Positions 38,401 to 46,214 of a stretch of DNA of 57,501 bases are shown piece by piece (position 1 is the stretch's first letter; every line of letters begins with the position of its first letter). Under the pieces are notes generated by a model that was given only the letters and a program-made list of their open reading frames with translations, had not been told where the DNA came from and did not search any database. The DNA comes from Paraglaciecola sp. 20A4 (GTDB lineage Bacteria; Pseudomonadota; Gammaproteobacteria; Enterobacterales; Alteromonadaceae), in assembly GCF_011378905.1 (NCBI RefSeq), contig NZ_WTPY01000031.1, forward strand, positions 1 through 57,501. The letters are read 5' to 3'. The translations under genes and the position numbers were made by a program.

Positions 38401-38522
38401 CGACCAAACCAGCTCAAAGTGATGCTATAGTCGGGGGCGCCTTGTTGAGTACTGTTCGCCTGCTCTTGGAACTGCGGTTTCGCACTCGTTGAGGTAATAA
38501 TTGGGGTGGGTTTCGAACGCAA
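35409..38522 (-). CDS. helD: helicase IV-like UvrD-family helicase with nuclease-like insert and zinc-ribbon tail
   Basis: 1037 residues against about 684 in E. coli HelD. The shared N-terminal region and motifs match HelD closely: Walker A AGAGTGKTS (K250), LLLAYGKKAASEMDERI, STFHSLGLKII, Walker B MVDEFQDIS, VGDDWQAIYRFSGADVSLT, FRFNNKIGEVATAFV, SCLTFHAAKGKEAD, RRLFYVALTRAKHRVYV. Two additions explain the size. Around 385-485 is an insert with a PD-(D/E)XK-like pattern: E397 (GELYIANWL), D432 (PDFYLPDYG), E443 (YIEYY, with Y in the usual K place). The last ~120 residues hold topoisomerase-type zinc ribbons with CxxC pairs. It is a 3'-5' DNA translocase, probably in recombination repair. The start is TTG. 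Confidence 0.9.
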   Translation of the reverse strand: MRSKPTPIITSTSAKPQFQEQANSTQQGAPDYSITLSWFGRWFSRQQGSVVINSQNLILPKGGALGGQANGESLSWQQLDSPPQFEWRWLGVTMIIRVKGVVYENHFLGYRSTARCAKQVQRLWAAYHQRTLLTLVSKIEQTIDTRYLRQSRLTAIRERVAREYKRWLPWGENTALGEEVKTALGKLTAMHYWNDAALESIRQNFINTQLVRYGDYFDQVESNPLTDKQRRACVIDDDNNLLLAGAGTGKTSVMVGRAGYLLASGQAEPQEILLLAYGKKAASEMDERIKAKLGIDNIKASTFHSLGLKIIAEVEGRKPSLSAWVNDEKAKNVWIQSSLETLLNEPAYREQLFAYFSHHYYVQKSPFDFATQGEYYTYLTDNDIRTFKGQRVKSFGELYIANWLFRNGIEYCYKAKYEFEVVSTDFRQYQPDFYLPDYGVYIEYYSIDENGNTADYIDKGSYHSAMSWKRQLHQTNGTACIELFYHQHVTGQLIPELKRELRAYDVVHSPLPDEAILATLHELNRITELASLFGQLIGLYKAACLDEQGLNKRIANAADSEQIAKALRLLRPVYERYQQHLASNGEIDFEDMIAKALIYVQQRQYVPTWRYIMVDEFQDISEPRARLVRALRDATGQGTIYPASLFCVGDDWQAIYRFSGADVSLTTHFTQYFGATTENVLDVTFRFNNKIGEVATAFVSQNPGQINKNIRSLVEVAEPAISILRRGAQQGPTSQEPSDNALTQALSAITKRINENTQPAQADFESDAVSDRLKPTVYLLARFWFQLPDASALRALNAQFESVHISCLTFHAAKGKEADYGVIMGMTKGKNGFPSNKVTPPLLDALLPQAEAYPFAEERRLFYVALTRAKHRVYVVADMTNASAFVVELMEQANRDDGTSNVELTEFKSSLVQRLFADINCASCETGALNKKLGKFGTFYGCSHFPICDHTEPSCARCHSPMTRTRFMGFKACLDVSCGHSVPLCPECDGDMQLRKSARGAFWGCANYRGKEQPSCQHTIDQNALELPAGRVTSTRD

Positions 38523-38765
38523 AGGTAACCTACTTCGTAATGGAGTTGAGTATGGCGAAAACTAATCTGAGATGAACACCACTTCAGCCAAGGGCTGTGG
38601 ATATCAGACCCTATTGTAGCAGTCACTAGGGGGTATACGTACAGTACTCTTTAAGCAAATCGTTGAATTTTAAACAGTAATAGTCGATGCCTTGGCGATC
38701 GACGAATTAATATGCTGATGTCTAAAAGCAGTTGGCAGGTCGCTCGGTTACCGTTATAAAATAGC

Positions 38766-39323
38766 TTAGGTCTGAGGCAATCTGCGAATTTGATTGGCGC
38801 ACTCAGCTAAGACAATTGCTCCTGCGGTAGCCACATTTAACGAGTTACCCATGCCAAACATGGGAATATGAATATGACGATGACTTAACTTCAACGCAGC
38901 TTCACTGACGCCTTTACGTTCATTACCTAAGACTAAAACGCAGGGTGACGGATAAGCGACTTCACTATAATCAACGGAACCATGGCATAGCTCAACACTG
39001 TAAATGCCATATCCCTTATCTAATAGGATTTGCAAGCTTGCAGTGGTGCTATCACTGTATTCAACGCAAACCCACTTAGCTTCATTTCTAGAGGCTTTTT
39101 TAAACTTTTTATCGGAAATTGTAAGCGCACCACAAATAATCACTTTTTCAATCGAAAATGCGTCAGCCAGACGAATAAAAGAACCGATATTGTAGCTATT
39201 CGTGACGTTGTCCAACACCACGACCAATGGGATTTTTGCCTTGGTTAAATATTCATCACGAGTGGGTTTATTCTTTCTAAGATCTTCTTTGGTAAGTTGT
39301 TGTTTTAAATGCAATGGGTCCAC
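38766..39323 (-). CDS. SpoU/TrmH-family RNA 2'-O-ribose methyltransferase
   Basis: 185 residues with the three SPOUT motifs: motif 1 NSYNIGSFIRLADAF, motif 2 CVLVLGNERKGVS, motif 3 IPMFGMGNSLNVATAGAIVLAE. The knotted fold binds S-adenosylmethionine and methylates a ribose in tRNA or rRNA. No extra RNA-binding domain is present apart from about 30 basic residues at the N-terminus. The substrate cannot be named. The start is GTG with a weak ribosome site. It lies 243 bp upstream of the helicase gene on the same strand. Confidence 0.92.
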   Translation of the reverse strand: MDPLHLKQQLTKEDLRKNKPTRDEYLTKAKIPLVVVLDNVTNSYNIGSFIRLADAFSIEKVIICGALTISDKKFKKASRNEAKWVCVEYSDSTTASLQILLDKGYGIYSVELCHGSVDYSEVAYPSPCVLVLGNERKGVSEAALKLSHRHIHIPMFGMGNSLNVATAGAIVLAECANQIRRLPQT

Positions 39324-39761
39324 TCTTCTGACTATATAAATACGGCTGTTTTGCTAAAATTTGGTTTGTACCTGCAGCGTACATTCTCAGGCTAAAATAA
39401 CATGTCTGTCTGGCTAATATCGATGTTGCTAAAAGTCGTGGCGATAACGTTTAAACTCCTAAAGTAAAAGCCAAGAAGTAGCCTTTATCTGATACTACAA
39501 CGTTAGCGATATCACCTATAAGACAGTATACACGACCGCATAAGTGAAATAGTAGCCTACCTTAAACTAATCGAATTAAACGGCAACGAAATAACATAAA
39601 CAGCCTTGGCTAAGTGTTTTCGCTAAATCGGATTTGCGTTTATCATTTTACTAAAAGAGATACATGGGCAATTTAGGTTTAATATAAATTCATTCAAAGT
39701 AAGTTAACGCGAGCCGCGTGCGGTTAAGTAAATCATAAAGTCATTATTTAAAGGTGTATTC
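39324..39761. other. divergent intergenic region, no gene seen
   Basis: 438 bp between the methyltransferase (minus) and the hydrolase-OsmC gene (plus). It is AT-rich with many stops in all frames. A short GC-rich imperfect inverted repeat (ACGCGAGCCGCGT, near 39708-39720) lies about 40 bp before the hydrolase start and may be a regulatory site. Confidence 0.35.
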
Positions 39762-40967
39762 ATGCGTCAAAAAGTAACGTTTACAAGTGGTGAAAATCAG
39801 CTAAGTGGGTTGTTAGAAGCGCCGGAAACTAATATTAAATTTTATGCGTTGTTTGCTCATTGCTTTACCTGTGGAAAAGACGTGGCTGCGGCATCTCGTA
39901 TTAGCCGAGCGTTAATGGCAAAAGGAATAGCAGTATTGCGTTTTGATTTTACGGGGTTAGGCAACAGCGACGGTGATTTTGCCAATAGTAATTTTTCTTC
40001 CAATATTCAAGATCTTGTCGCTGCTGCTGATTTTTTACGCGCCAACTTTCAAGCACCCAAAATCTTGATAGGCCACAGTTTAGGAGGGGCCGCGGTACTG
40101 AGTGTTGCCAAAGATGTACCGGAATCATCTGCCGTGGTTACTATTGGTGCTCCATTTGAGGCAGCGCATGTGGCCCATAATTTCTCCATGCATTTCGATG
40201 AAATAGAACAACAAGGTCAAGCTGAAGTCAGTTTAGGTGGGCGAAAGTTCACTATACAAAAGCAATTTTTGGATGATATTCAACGTTATGATACCAGCCA
40301 TTTGCGTCAACTTAGAAAAGCGCTGTTGGTAATGCATTCACCGGTCGACACGACAGTGAAAATAACCGAGGCCGAAAAGCTCTATCGTGCTGCAATGCAC
40401 CCAAAAAGTTTTATTAGTTTAGAAAATGCAGACCACTTACTGAGTAATAAGCGTGATTCGGAGTATGTGGCAGAAGTCATCTCAGCTTGGGCATCGCGTT
40501 ATGTGCAAACTGAGGTTGAAAGTTACCACGTGAATGTACGTCAAGGTCACGTTTTAGTTGAAGAAAAAGATCATAAGTTTACGCAACACGTAAGCACAAA
40601 TAGCCATTATTGGTTGGCCGATGAACCATTAAAAGTAGGCGGTAAAAATGCAGGCCCCGATCCTTATGAACATCTTCTTGCTGGATTAGGCGCATGTACT
40701 GCCATGACGTTACGAATGTATGCCCAGCGCAAGCAACTACCCGTGCAACATATCAAAGTAGAACTTACTCACACCCGGGATTATCAGCAAGATTGTGTAG
40801 ACTGTGAAACGAAAGCGCAGGGTATTGAAGCTATTGTGCGCAGTATTAGTTATGTAGGTGATTTAGATGAGCAACAACAAACACGCTTTTTAGAAATTGC
40901 CGACAAGTGCCCAGTGCATAAAACGCTTCACAGCAACGTGATAGTAAAAAGTCGATTGTTTAAATAG
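39762..40967 (+). CDS. alpha/beta-hydrolase fused to OsmC-family peroxidase-like domain
   Basis: 401 residues. The N-terminal hydrolase (about 1-250) has the nucleophile elbow GHSLGGAA with S106, an acidic residue in MHSPVDTTV and a late His in ENADHLLS. The C-terminal OsmC/Ohr domain (about 260-400) has [24 protein letters not shown] and [11 protein letters not shown], with the two cysteines that reduce organic hydroperoxides. Such fusions are known in proteobacteria. The combination suggests hydrolysis of esterified or lipid peroxide substrates followed by peroxide reduction in the cytoplasm. It stands alone in its transcription unit. Confidence 0.94.
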   Translation: MRQKVTFTSGENQLSGLLEAPETNIKFYALFAHCFTCGKDVAAASRISRALMAKGIAVLRFDFTGLGNSDGDFANSNFSSNIQDLVAAADFLRANFQAPKILIGHSLGGAAVLSVAKDVPESSAVVTIGAPFEAAHVAHNFSMHFDEIEQQGQAEVSLGGRKFTIQKQFLDDIQRYDTSHLRQLRKALLVMHSPVDTTVKITEAEKLYRAAMHPKSFISLENADHLLSNKRDSEYVAEVISAWASRYVQTEVESYHVNVRQGHVLVEEKDHKFTQHVSTNSHYWLADEPLKVGGKNAGPDPYEHLLAGLGACTAMTLRMYAQRKQLPVQHIKVELTHTRDYQQDCVDCETKAQGIEAIVRSISYVGDLDEQQQTRFLEIADKCPVHKTLHSNVIVKSRLFK

Positions 40968-41126
40968 AGCGGTTTCAATTGGCAATAAACAGTCGATAGC
41001 GACGAGAAGCAAAGGAGTATGCTTGTTACGGGTAATGTGCTGAATGATGTCAAACCTTTGGGGTAAGGCGCAATAATTTAATCACCTAAAGCAAATATTC
41101 TTTCCTTAACTACTTGCCAATTCGAG

Positions 41127-41165
41127 CGATAAAGGCCCGCGAGTAACCTTCGTGTGCCTTTATCG
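41127..41165. other. 10-bp-stem hairpin between convergent genes
   Basis: CGATAAAGGC (41127-41136) and GCCTTTATCG (41156-41165) are perfectly complementary around a 19-base loop. On the plus strand a TTTTT run follows only eight bases later, so it may terminate the hydrolase-OsmC transcript. The rest of the 316-bp gap (40968-41283) shows no gene. Confidence 0.5.
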
Positions 41166-41283
41166 GTCAACATTTTTCTGCTTTAATCAGGCCTATAAGG
41201 AGCTGTAAACCGATCATCGCTTTCTATTGTGAAATTATTCAGTTACTTAGACGGGTTTATATTTTGAATAATTGTCCGTTATA

Positions 41284-42219
41284 TTATATTGCAATAATTT
41301 TATAGCCAACGCGCGGAAAGTGAACGTAAACCTCACCCGCTATTTCATCAACTCGTTTAATCGCAACTTCATCAGTCTTTGAAACGACCAATTCGCCGAT
41401 AACGGGTGAAATACCGTAGTCATTGGGTACAATTTCAACTGGATCACCAAACGTAAAGCCGTTAATCACTAAAAAATTATCTTTCGAAAACACGTCCTTC
41501 TGTGCCAACCGCGCGATATCAATTGCAGCAGTTGCATCGATATGGGTTTGTGACCCGTGCCCAATGGCCTTTATCATGTCAAACCACTGCTTAAGGTTTG
41601 GATAACCTTCTAATAATGGACTAACGCCTGCGTTATTATTAATAAACCAGAGGCAGTGATAAATTGAAAAATCTGCAATACTAATGTGTTCGCCACAGAC
41701 ATAAGGACCAGCATTACTAAGTTGTTGCTCAAACTGTTGTAAATAAATGGGTATTAGCTGCAACGCAGTATTAGCATCCATTGATAAACCGGTACCACCC
41801 TCACGCATTTTCGCTCGATCGTCAACGAAGGCTGCGACAAATTTTTCGGGAACCCGTTGACGAAACGCTTCAAATCCTGCGGGAGAAAATGCAAGCGCTG
41901 CAGCAACACTAAACAAGTGTTGATCAGCCCATTGAGCCAAAATATTTGACGTTAGTGATAATTCTTTCGGGAAAATGCTCTGCGTGGAAAATTGTTCATC
42001 AATCACTCGAGCCATTAGACGCGTGTCACAATAAATGTGCTTATTCTGCTGCAGTACGGGAGTTTTACGATACCCTCCCGTAAGTGCCACAAGGTCTGGT
42101 TTGGGCATAATTATCGGTATGTTAACAACATTATAGCGCACATTTTTATACCCTAACAGAATGCGAATTTTTTCCGCAAAGGGAGAGGCGTCATAGTGAT
42201 GTAAAATAAAATCATTCAT
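41284..42219 (-). CDS. glutathione S-transferase family protein with C-terminal extension
   Basis: 311 residues, longer than the usual 200-230. The N-terminal thioredoxin-like domain (1-80) has YDASPFAEKIRILLGYKNV and the cis-Pro region YRKTPVLQ with a following DTRLMARVI (glutathione gamma-Glu contact). The helical C-terminal GST domain (about 95-215) contains CGEHISIADFSIYHCLWF. About 80 further residues (NGFTFGDPVEIVPNDYGI...FPRVGYKII) form an extra beta-rich domain. It is a cytoplasmic enzyme that may conjugate or reduce with glutathione. The substrate is unknown. AAAGG precedes the ATG. Confidence 0.88.
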   Translation of the reverse strand: MNDFILHHYDASPFAEKIRILLGYKNVRYNVVNIPIIMPKPDLVALTGGYRKTPVLQQNKHIYCDTRLMARVIDEQFSTQSIFPKELSLTSNILAQWADQHLFSVAAALAFSPAGFEAFRQRVPEKFVAAFVDDRAKMREGGTGLSMDANTALQLIPIYLQQFEQQLSNAGPYVCGEHISIADFSIYHCLWFINNNAGVSPLLEGYPNLKQWFDMIKAIGHGSQTHIDATAAIDIARLAQKDVFSKDNFLVINGFTFGDPVEIVPNDYGISPVIGELVVSKTDEVAIKRVDEIAGEVYVHFPRVGYKIIAI

Positions 42220-42616
42220 CGACAGTAACCTTTTTGATTATTCTGACGCATCGCACCAGATTACAGTAGTGATTGACTATAACGTGAGCGTGGGGTGAAG
42301 ACTCATTCAAACATTGAATAATCGATTATTGATATAGACAATAGTGAAGGTAAACAAAACAACGCAAGAATTGGCTCTATCGGCACGGATAAAAGACCTC
42401 CGCGAGTTTTTTTACTGAATAGAGGCGGCAGATGAAATATCCACCCACGGCTGCGCATCCCAATATATTACTTTCACGCTATACATAAATAAGACCAATT
42501 TAACCAATCAATGTATATCGTTGCACTTATCGCAATCTCGAAAACTGGTTTGTAATTATGAAAGTCCCAGTTTCGTTCATTCCCTAATCGCACCAATACA
42601 CGTTTAGTCACTACTA
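42220..42616. other. intergenic region, one weak hairpin
   Basis: 397 bp without a supported gene. At 42539-42575, CGAAAACTGG and CCAGTTTCG form a stem (one bulged A) with an 18-base loop. On the minus strand it lies after the unknown gene ending at 42617 and could be its terminator, with only a short T-run. Confidence 0.35.
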
Positions 42617-43012
42617 TTAATTTTCATTATCCTCAAAGCCATAACAAACATACCCAGCGAGCCGTTTGGGATTTTTATTCATATACAAGAAATGCTCAAA
42701 ACCGATGGAAAAAGCAAATGGGTTAGCGTTGTAATCAGCGTAATATTGATCTCGCCCTAAACGAGCCTCATTCACACCCGAGGCGAAGCCACTTAAAAAG
42801 TCTTCACGGTTGTGTAGCGTTATACTCGTAGCACCCTCACCACTTTTCACAAGTTCAAAAACACCTTCGTTTACGAATTTGTTGAGCAGTGTTTCGTTAA
42901 ACAATCCCGTGTAAAACTCGGTTTCAGGGTCAAAATCAACAACAGCCATGCTGTTATTGCTGTTTGCTTCCATTAATGAAGCAAACAGTTCACGTGTTTT
43001 TTTTGATATCAC
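42617..43012 (-). CDS. hypothetical protein, unknown family
   Basis: 131 residues from a GTG start with AAGGG nine bases upstream. It is a soluble acidic protein without signal peptide or membrane helix. Notable stretches are VVDFDPETEFYTGLFNETLLNKFVNEG, the glycine-containing FLSGFASGVNEARLGRDQYYADYNANPFAFSIGFEHFLYMNKNPKRLAG (given here in parts only to locate it, residues about 72-120) and a C-terminal YVCYGFEDNEN. The composition looks like a real protein, but I cannot assign a function. It is divergent from umuD, with a 617-bp gap. Confidence 0.65.
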   Translation of the reverse strand: MISKKTRELFASLMEANSNNSMAVVDFDPETEFYTGLFNETLLNKFVNEGVFELVKSGEGATSITLHNREDFLSGFASGVNEARLGRDQYYADYNANPFAFSIGFEHFLYMNKNPKRLAGYVCYGFEDNEN

Positions 43013-43608
43013 TTAATTACCCTTTTTAACTTTAACAACTTCGCATTGCCGATTGATCAGAAAATGAGCTAGGGCCTCTGGGCAGGCCTATCTGGCTTGC
43101 AATTATAAACATTTTCGCTGTGGATTTTACCAAATTTAACAAATGTGGTTTGTTAATCTTCATCCTCGATGTATCCCACCCAAGATAAATACTTAATAAA
43201 TAACAAGTCTGATGGTCACTATTTTGGCTACTGAAGGCTAGAAATCGCATGGGATCTGAAGATCAAAAGATAACCTAGTTATTTTGGAGGTTTAGCTCAT
43301 TCCTGCCTAAGGCTCTGTCCAATGCTTTCTCTTTCTCTTCCTAATTCGAAACACTAATATATATGTCTTGGTCTGTTATCCGTTTAACATGTTTGTAGAG
43401 ATTAATGGGAATACCTAAATAGCATGTTTCTTCCAAATAATTAATGCTGCCATCCCTTAGTGACTCGCGTCAGTATTATTTATGCCATGGGCAATATTAA
43501 ATTCAGAATAACGCCAAGGTTTAGCTAAGAGATACAAAATTACGATGTTGCTGTAACCCTATAACCAAATCCGAAAAAATAATCAAAAATTGATTTAAAA
43601 AACACTAA
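43013..43608. other. long intergenic region before umuD, no gene seen
   Basis: About 600 bp, AT-rich with many stops. A 72-codon minus-strand frame (43032-43250) has biased, unconvincing composition and is not called. The last 40 bp carry the umuD promoter with TTGATT at 43590-43595. Confidence 0.4.
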
Positions 43609-43628
43609 TACTGTATATAATTACAGTA
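43609..43628 (+). promoter_or_regulatory. LexA (SOS) box overlapping the umuD promoter
   Basis: The 20-mer contains CTGT-N8-ACAG and matches the E. coli LexA consensus at all but two central positions. A TATAAT (43616-43621) lies inside it, so bound LexA would cover the -10. The box ends two bases before the umuD ATG at 43630, leaving no room for a Shine-Dalgarno. Confidence 0.92.
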
Positions 43629-43629
43629 C

Positions 43630-44034
43630 ATGTTGAAATTTATCCCTATTAAGGCCTCTGCAGGTATTGTCGGTTTTGAATCACCTGCCACAGAGTACAC
43701 CCAGTTAAGTCTAGATTTAGACCAGCTGCTTATTGATCATCCGTCTGCTACCTATATTGGTATTGCACAAGGAAAGTCGATGATGGGCGATGGTATCTTC
43801 TGTGGAGACTTATTGATTGTTGATCGTGCCCAAGAGATTAAAGATCATGACGTGGTTGTGGCCAGCCTAAATGGTGTATTTGTCTGTAAAAAAATCGACA
43901 AGGTAGAAGGTTGCCTAAGATCTTCTAGCAAACACTTCCCGCCTTATTTTCTGAGCGAAGAAGATGAGTTTCAAATAGAGGGCGTTGTCACGCGCTCTAT
44001 CCGATTACACCGACCATTCAAGAAACAGCTCTGA
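43630..44034 (+). CDS. umuD: UmuD-like subunit of DNA polymerase V
   Basis: 134 residues, peptidase S24 family. The catalytic dyad is S50 (GKSMM) and K87 (FVCKK), 37 residues apart as in E. coli UmuD. Self-cleavage with RecA filaments gives UmuD', which joins UmuC for translesion synthesis. The N-terminal arm is about ten residues shorter than in E. coli. By alignment the scissile position is V14-G15, while an A11-G12 bond, the usual Ala-Gly type, lies three residues earlier. A LexA box lies directly upstream, and the umuC ATG begins one base after this stop, so the pair is one operon. No Shine-Dalgarno exists, so the mRNA may be leaderless. Confidence 0.95.
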   Translation: MLKFIPIKASAGIVGFESPATEYTQLSLDLDQLLIDHPSATYIGIAQGKSMMGDGIFCGDLLIVDRAQEIKDHDVVVASLNGVFVCKKIDKVEGCLRSSSKHFPPYFLSEEDEFQIEGVVTRSIRLHRPFKKQL

Positions 44035-44035
44035 T

Positions 44036-45301
44036 ATGTATGCTCTGTGTGATGTAAATAGTATGTATGCGGCCTGCGAGAAGGTCTTTGATCCCAGTAT
44101 TCGCAATAGACCGGTAGTGGTGCTAACCAACAAAGATGGCTGTATTTGCGCTGCTTGTGGCATTGCCAAGCGCATGGGTGTGGGTAAAAAATTCGTTCCC
44201 TACTTTCAGGTAAAAAAAGAACTTGAAGCAGTCGGTGCTGTTATTCGCTCGAGTAACTATGAGCTATACGCAGATTTAAGCCAGCGTATGATGGACACTT
44301 GCGCGCGCTTTGCCCCTGACATCAACGTTTACTCTATCGATGAGTGTTTTTTGTATTATGGTAAACATGCCTCACCTCCATCCATTGGCTGGGAAACCCT
44401 AGCGACAAAGATCAGACAAACTGTGTGGCGAGAAGTCAGATTACCCATTTGCGTAGGTGTGGGCACCACGCCGACTTTAGCGAAAGTAGCCAATTATGCA
44501 GCAAAAAATGTTGAAGGTTTCAAAGGCGTCGCAGTGCTCGATAAACAAGATGTGCGTAAAGCCGTACTATCTCAAATGCAAGTGACGGATGTTTGGGGCA
44601 TCGGCAAACGCTTAGGCATACGCTTAAATGCATTAGGTATTCATACCGCTTGGGAGCTAGCTAATCGAGACCCATCCCAAATTAGAAAAGCGTTTTCGAT
44701 TGTCGTTGAAAACACCGTCCGTGAGCTTAACGGTCAAGTCCGTCACAGCTGGGATACGGTGCGCGCCGCTAAAAAAGAAATATACAGTACTCGCAGTTTT
44801 GGACAACGCATCACTGATTATCAACAGCTACGCAGTGCATTAGCGAGTCATGCTGAAACCGTTGCCATAAAGTTGCGTAAACAAAAAAGTTTGGCTGGTA
44901 GCATGACCTTATTTGCAACCAACTCCCCCCATGACGATGAGGGTTATTTCAGGCGTTCATACTTTCATCGCTTTACTGTACCCACCAGTGATACGTGCAA
45001 TATTATCAAAGTCGTCGAAGCTGCCATGTCACAACTTTTTAAATCCGGGCTGCGTTATTATAAATGCGGCGTAGGCTTAATCGATTTACACGACCAAGGC
45101 CTAGTCCAATTTGATATGTTTAATCCGTCAATTGACAACCCTCAGCTGATGGCCTGTATGGATACCATTAACGCCAAATATGGACGAGCGACTGTACATG
45201 TGGCAGCAAAAGGGTTCGAACAAAAATTTGCCATGCGTCGTGCTTTTCTGTCGCCCCAATACACCACAAAATGGAGCGATATTCCTAAAGTGATTTGCTA
45301 A
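44036..45301 (+). CDS. umuC: UmuC catalytic subunit of DNA polymerase V (Y family)
   Basis: 421 residues from the ATG at 44036 (E. coli UmuC has 422). I prefer this to a frame start inside umuD because the protein then begins MYALCDVNSMYAACE like other UmuC proteins. The palm domain shows the metal ligands D6 and SIDE in VYSIDECF. Further family blocks are SNYELYADLSQRM, DVWGIGKRLGIRLNALGI (helix-hairpin-helix), SRSFGQRITDYQQLR and the clamp-binding motif QFDMF. It copies past lesions with UmuD'2 and RecA. It starts one base after umuD and is under the same LexA control. Confidence 0.96.
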   Translation: MYALCDVNSMYAACEKVFDPSIRNRPVVVLTNKDGCICAACGIAKRMGVGKKFVPYFQVKKELEAVGAVIRSSNYELYADLSQRMMDTCARFAPDINVYSIDECFLYYGKHASPPSIGWETLATKIRQTVWREVRLPICVGVGTTPTLAKVANYAAKNVEGFKGVAVLDKQDVRKAVLSQMQVTDVWGIGKRLGIRLNALGIHTAWELANRDPSQIRKAFSIVVENTVRELNGQVRHSWDTVRAAKKEIYSTRSFGQRITDYQQLRSALASHAETVAIKLRKQKSLAGSMTLFATNSPHDDEGYFRRSYFHRFTVPTSDTCNIIKVVEAAMSQLFKSGLRYYKCGVGLIDLHDQGLVQFDMFNPSIDNPQLMACMDTINAKYGRATVHVAAKGFEQKFAMRRAFLSPQYTTKWSDIPKVIC

Positions 45302-45359
45302 ACCGCTGGGACATTAACGTTGGATCCATAAGCCTAAACGCCTTCATATTATATGAATT

Positions 45360-45368
45360 TGCTATAAT
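45360..45368 (+). promoter_or_regulatory. extended -10 promoter element of the DUF4174 gene
   Basis: TGCTATAAT is a perfect extended -10 (TGn-TATAAT). No good -35 is needed or visible. It predicts a start near 45375 and a leader of about 30 nt ending in GAGGAG (45394-45399), which supports translation from 45407. A small palindrome TTCATAT-T-ATATGAA (45343-45357) lies just upstream. Confidence 0.6.
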
Positions 45369-45406
45369 CTACATAAAAGCGATAAACACACCAGAGGAGC
45401 AGTAAT

Positions 45407-45868
45407 ATTAATAAACGAGTTTATATTGGCGGACTGGTGTTTCTTGCACAGGTGTTATTTATAGGTATGATCAGGGCCGAAGATAAGTTGGCTGACTTTC
45501 AATGGCAGAATAGAGTATTACTTAGCCAAGTGGCTTCCAAAGCAGTGCTGGCAAAATGGCAGGCGTATGCTGCCTATCAACAAGTCGACCTTACGGCCCG
45601 AAAGCTAGTTGTGTTTGTACAGGTTGATAAGGCTGTTTATCGACTGGCCCCACAGCAAGACCAATTAACGTCAGTGCATTTGCGCCAAGATATTCTCACC
45701 TTGCTCAACCGACATGCTGATACCGTGTTATTAATTGGCCTAGACGGCGGCATTAAACAATACTATCCATTAAATGACTTTAGTTTGGAGCAGGTGTTTG
45801 CTGACGTTGATTTGATGCCAATGCGCAAAGCTGAAATTGGCAATAATCCAAACATGAAAACCAACTAA
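45407..45868 (+). CDS. exported DUF4174-domain protein, probable ATT start codon
   Basis: About 153 residues if translation begins at ATT (45407). That codon follows GAGGAG by seven bases and opens a perfect signal peptide: NKRVYIGGLVFLAQVLFIGM then IRAED. The first conventional start in frame is GTG at 45437, which would remove the positively charged n-region. The mature part has the DUF4174 features LADFQWQNRVLL, KLVVFVQVD and VLLIGLDGGIKQYYPL (a thioredoxin-like fold without the cysteine pair). It is a periplasmic protein of unknown function, perhaps in envelope stress. An extended -10 promoter lies 39 bp upstream. Confidence 0.8.
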   Translation: MNKRVYIGGLVFLAQVLFIGMIRAEDKLADFQWQNRVLLSQVASKAVLAKWQAYAAYQQVDLTARKLVVFVQVDKAVYRLAPQQDQLTSVHLRQDILTLLNRHADTVLLIGLDGGIKQYYPLNDFSLEQVFADVDLMPMRKAEIGNNPNMKTN

Positions 45869-46010
45869 GTACACAGCAGCACGCTTAAATGCCGGCATGC
45901 CTGCATGACCGCACTGTCATACTGCTGCCATGAGGCACTTCTACCTACTACGCCATTGAATAAGGGAAAAGACATATTAGCCACCTGCGTACCTAACGTT
46001 ATTAGTAGGG

Positions 46011-46214
46011 CTATTGCGCAACGGGAATAGCGGCCAGCAGCTTGATTATATTGGCGTTGTTGTTAAGTTTGGCTAAATCAACGAGATAATCCTTTTCAAG
46101 AGCTTGCATGGATTCACCTGCCAATAATTCAGTTAACAACTGTTCTTCACCATTTACTATAGCCGTTTTTAGAGCCGCAAAATGTGCGATGCTGTGGTTT
46201 GTGTTGTCTGTCAT
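46011..46214 (-). CDS. small hypothetical protein, ankyrin-like helix pair
   Basis: 67 residues, from an ATG with AAAGG nine bases upstream. The amphipathic helical sequence (HFAALKTAIVNGEEQLLTELLAG and VDLAKLNNNANIIKLLAAI) resembles one and a half ankyrin repeats. It has no signal or membrane segment. Composition and ribosome site suggest it is translated. The function is unknown. It is convergent with the DUF4174 gene. Confidence 0.55.
   Translation of the reverse strand: MTDNTNHSIAHFAALKTAIVNGEEQLLTELLAGESMQALEKDYLVDLAKLNNNANIIKLLAAIPVAQ

Noticed and set aside
43032-43250. 72-codon minus-strand frame between the unknown gene and umuD
   Set aside because: Composition is unlike the neighbouring genes and no family or ribosome site is visible.
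43985-44035. Longer umuC start inside umuD
   Set aside because: The extra N-terminus (MSRALSDYTDH...) is the umuD 3' end in another frame. UmuC proteins begin with the M-x-ALCDVN motif found at 44036.
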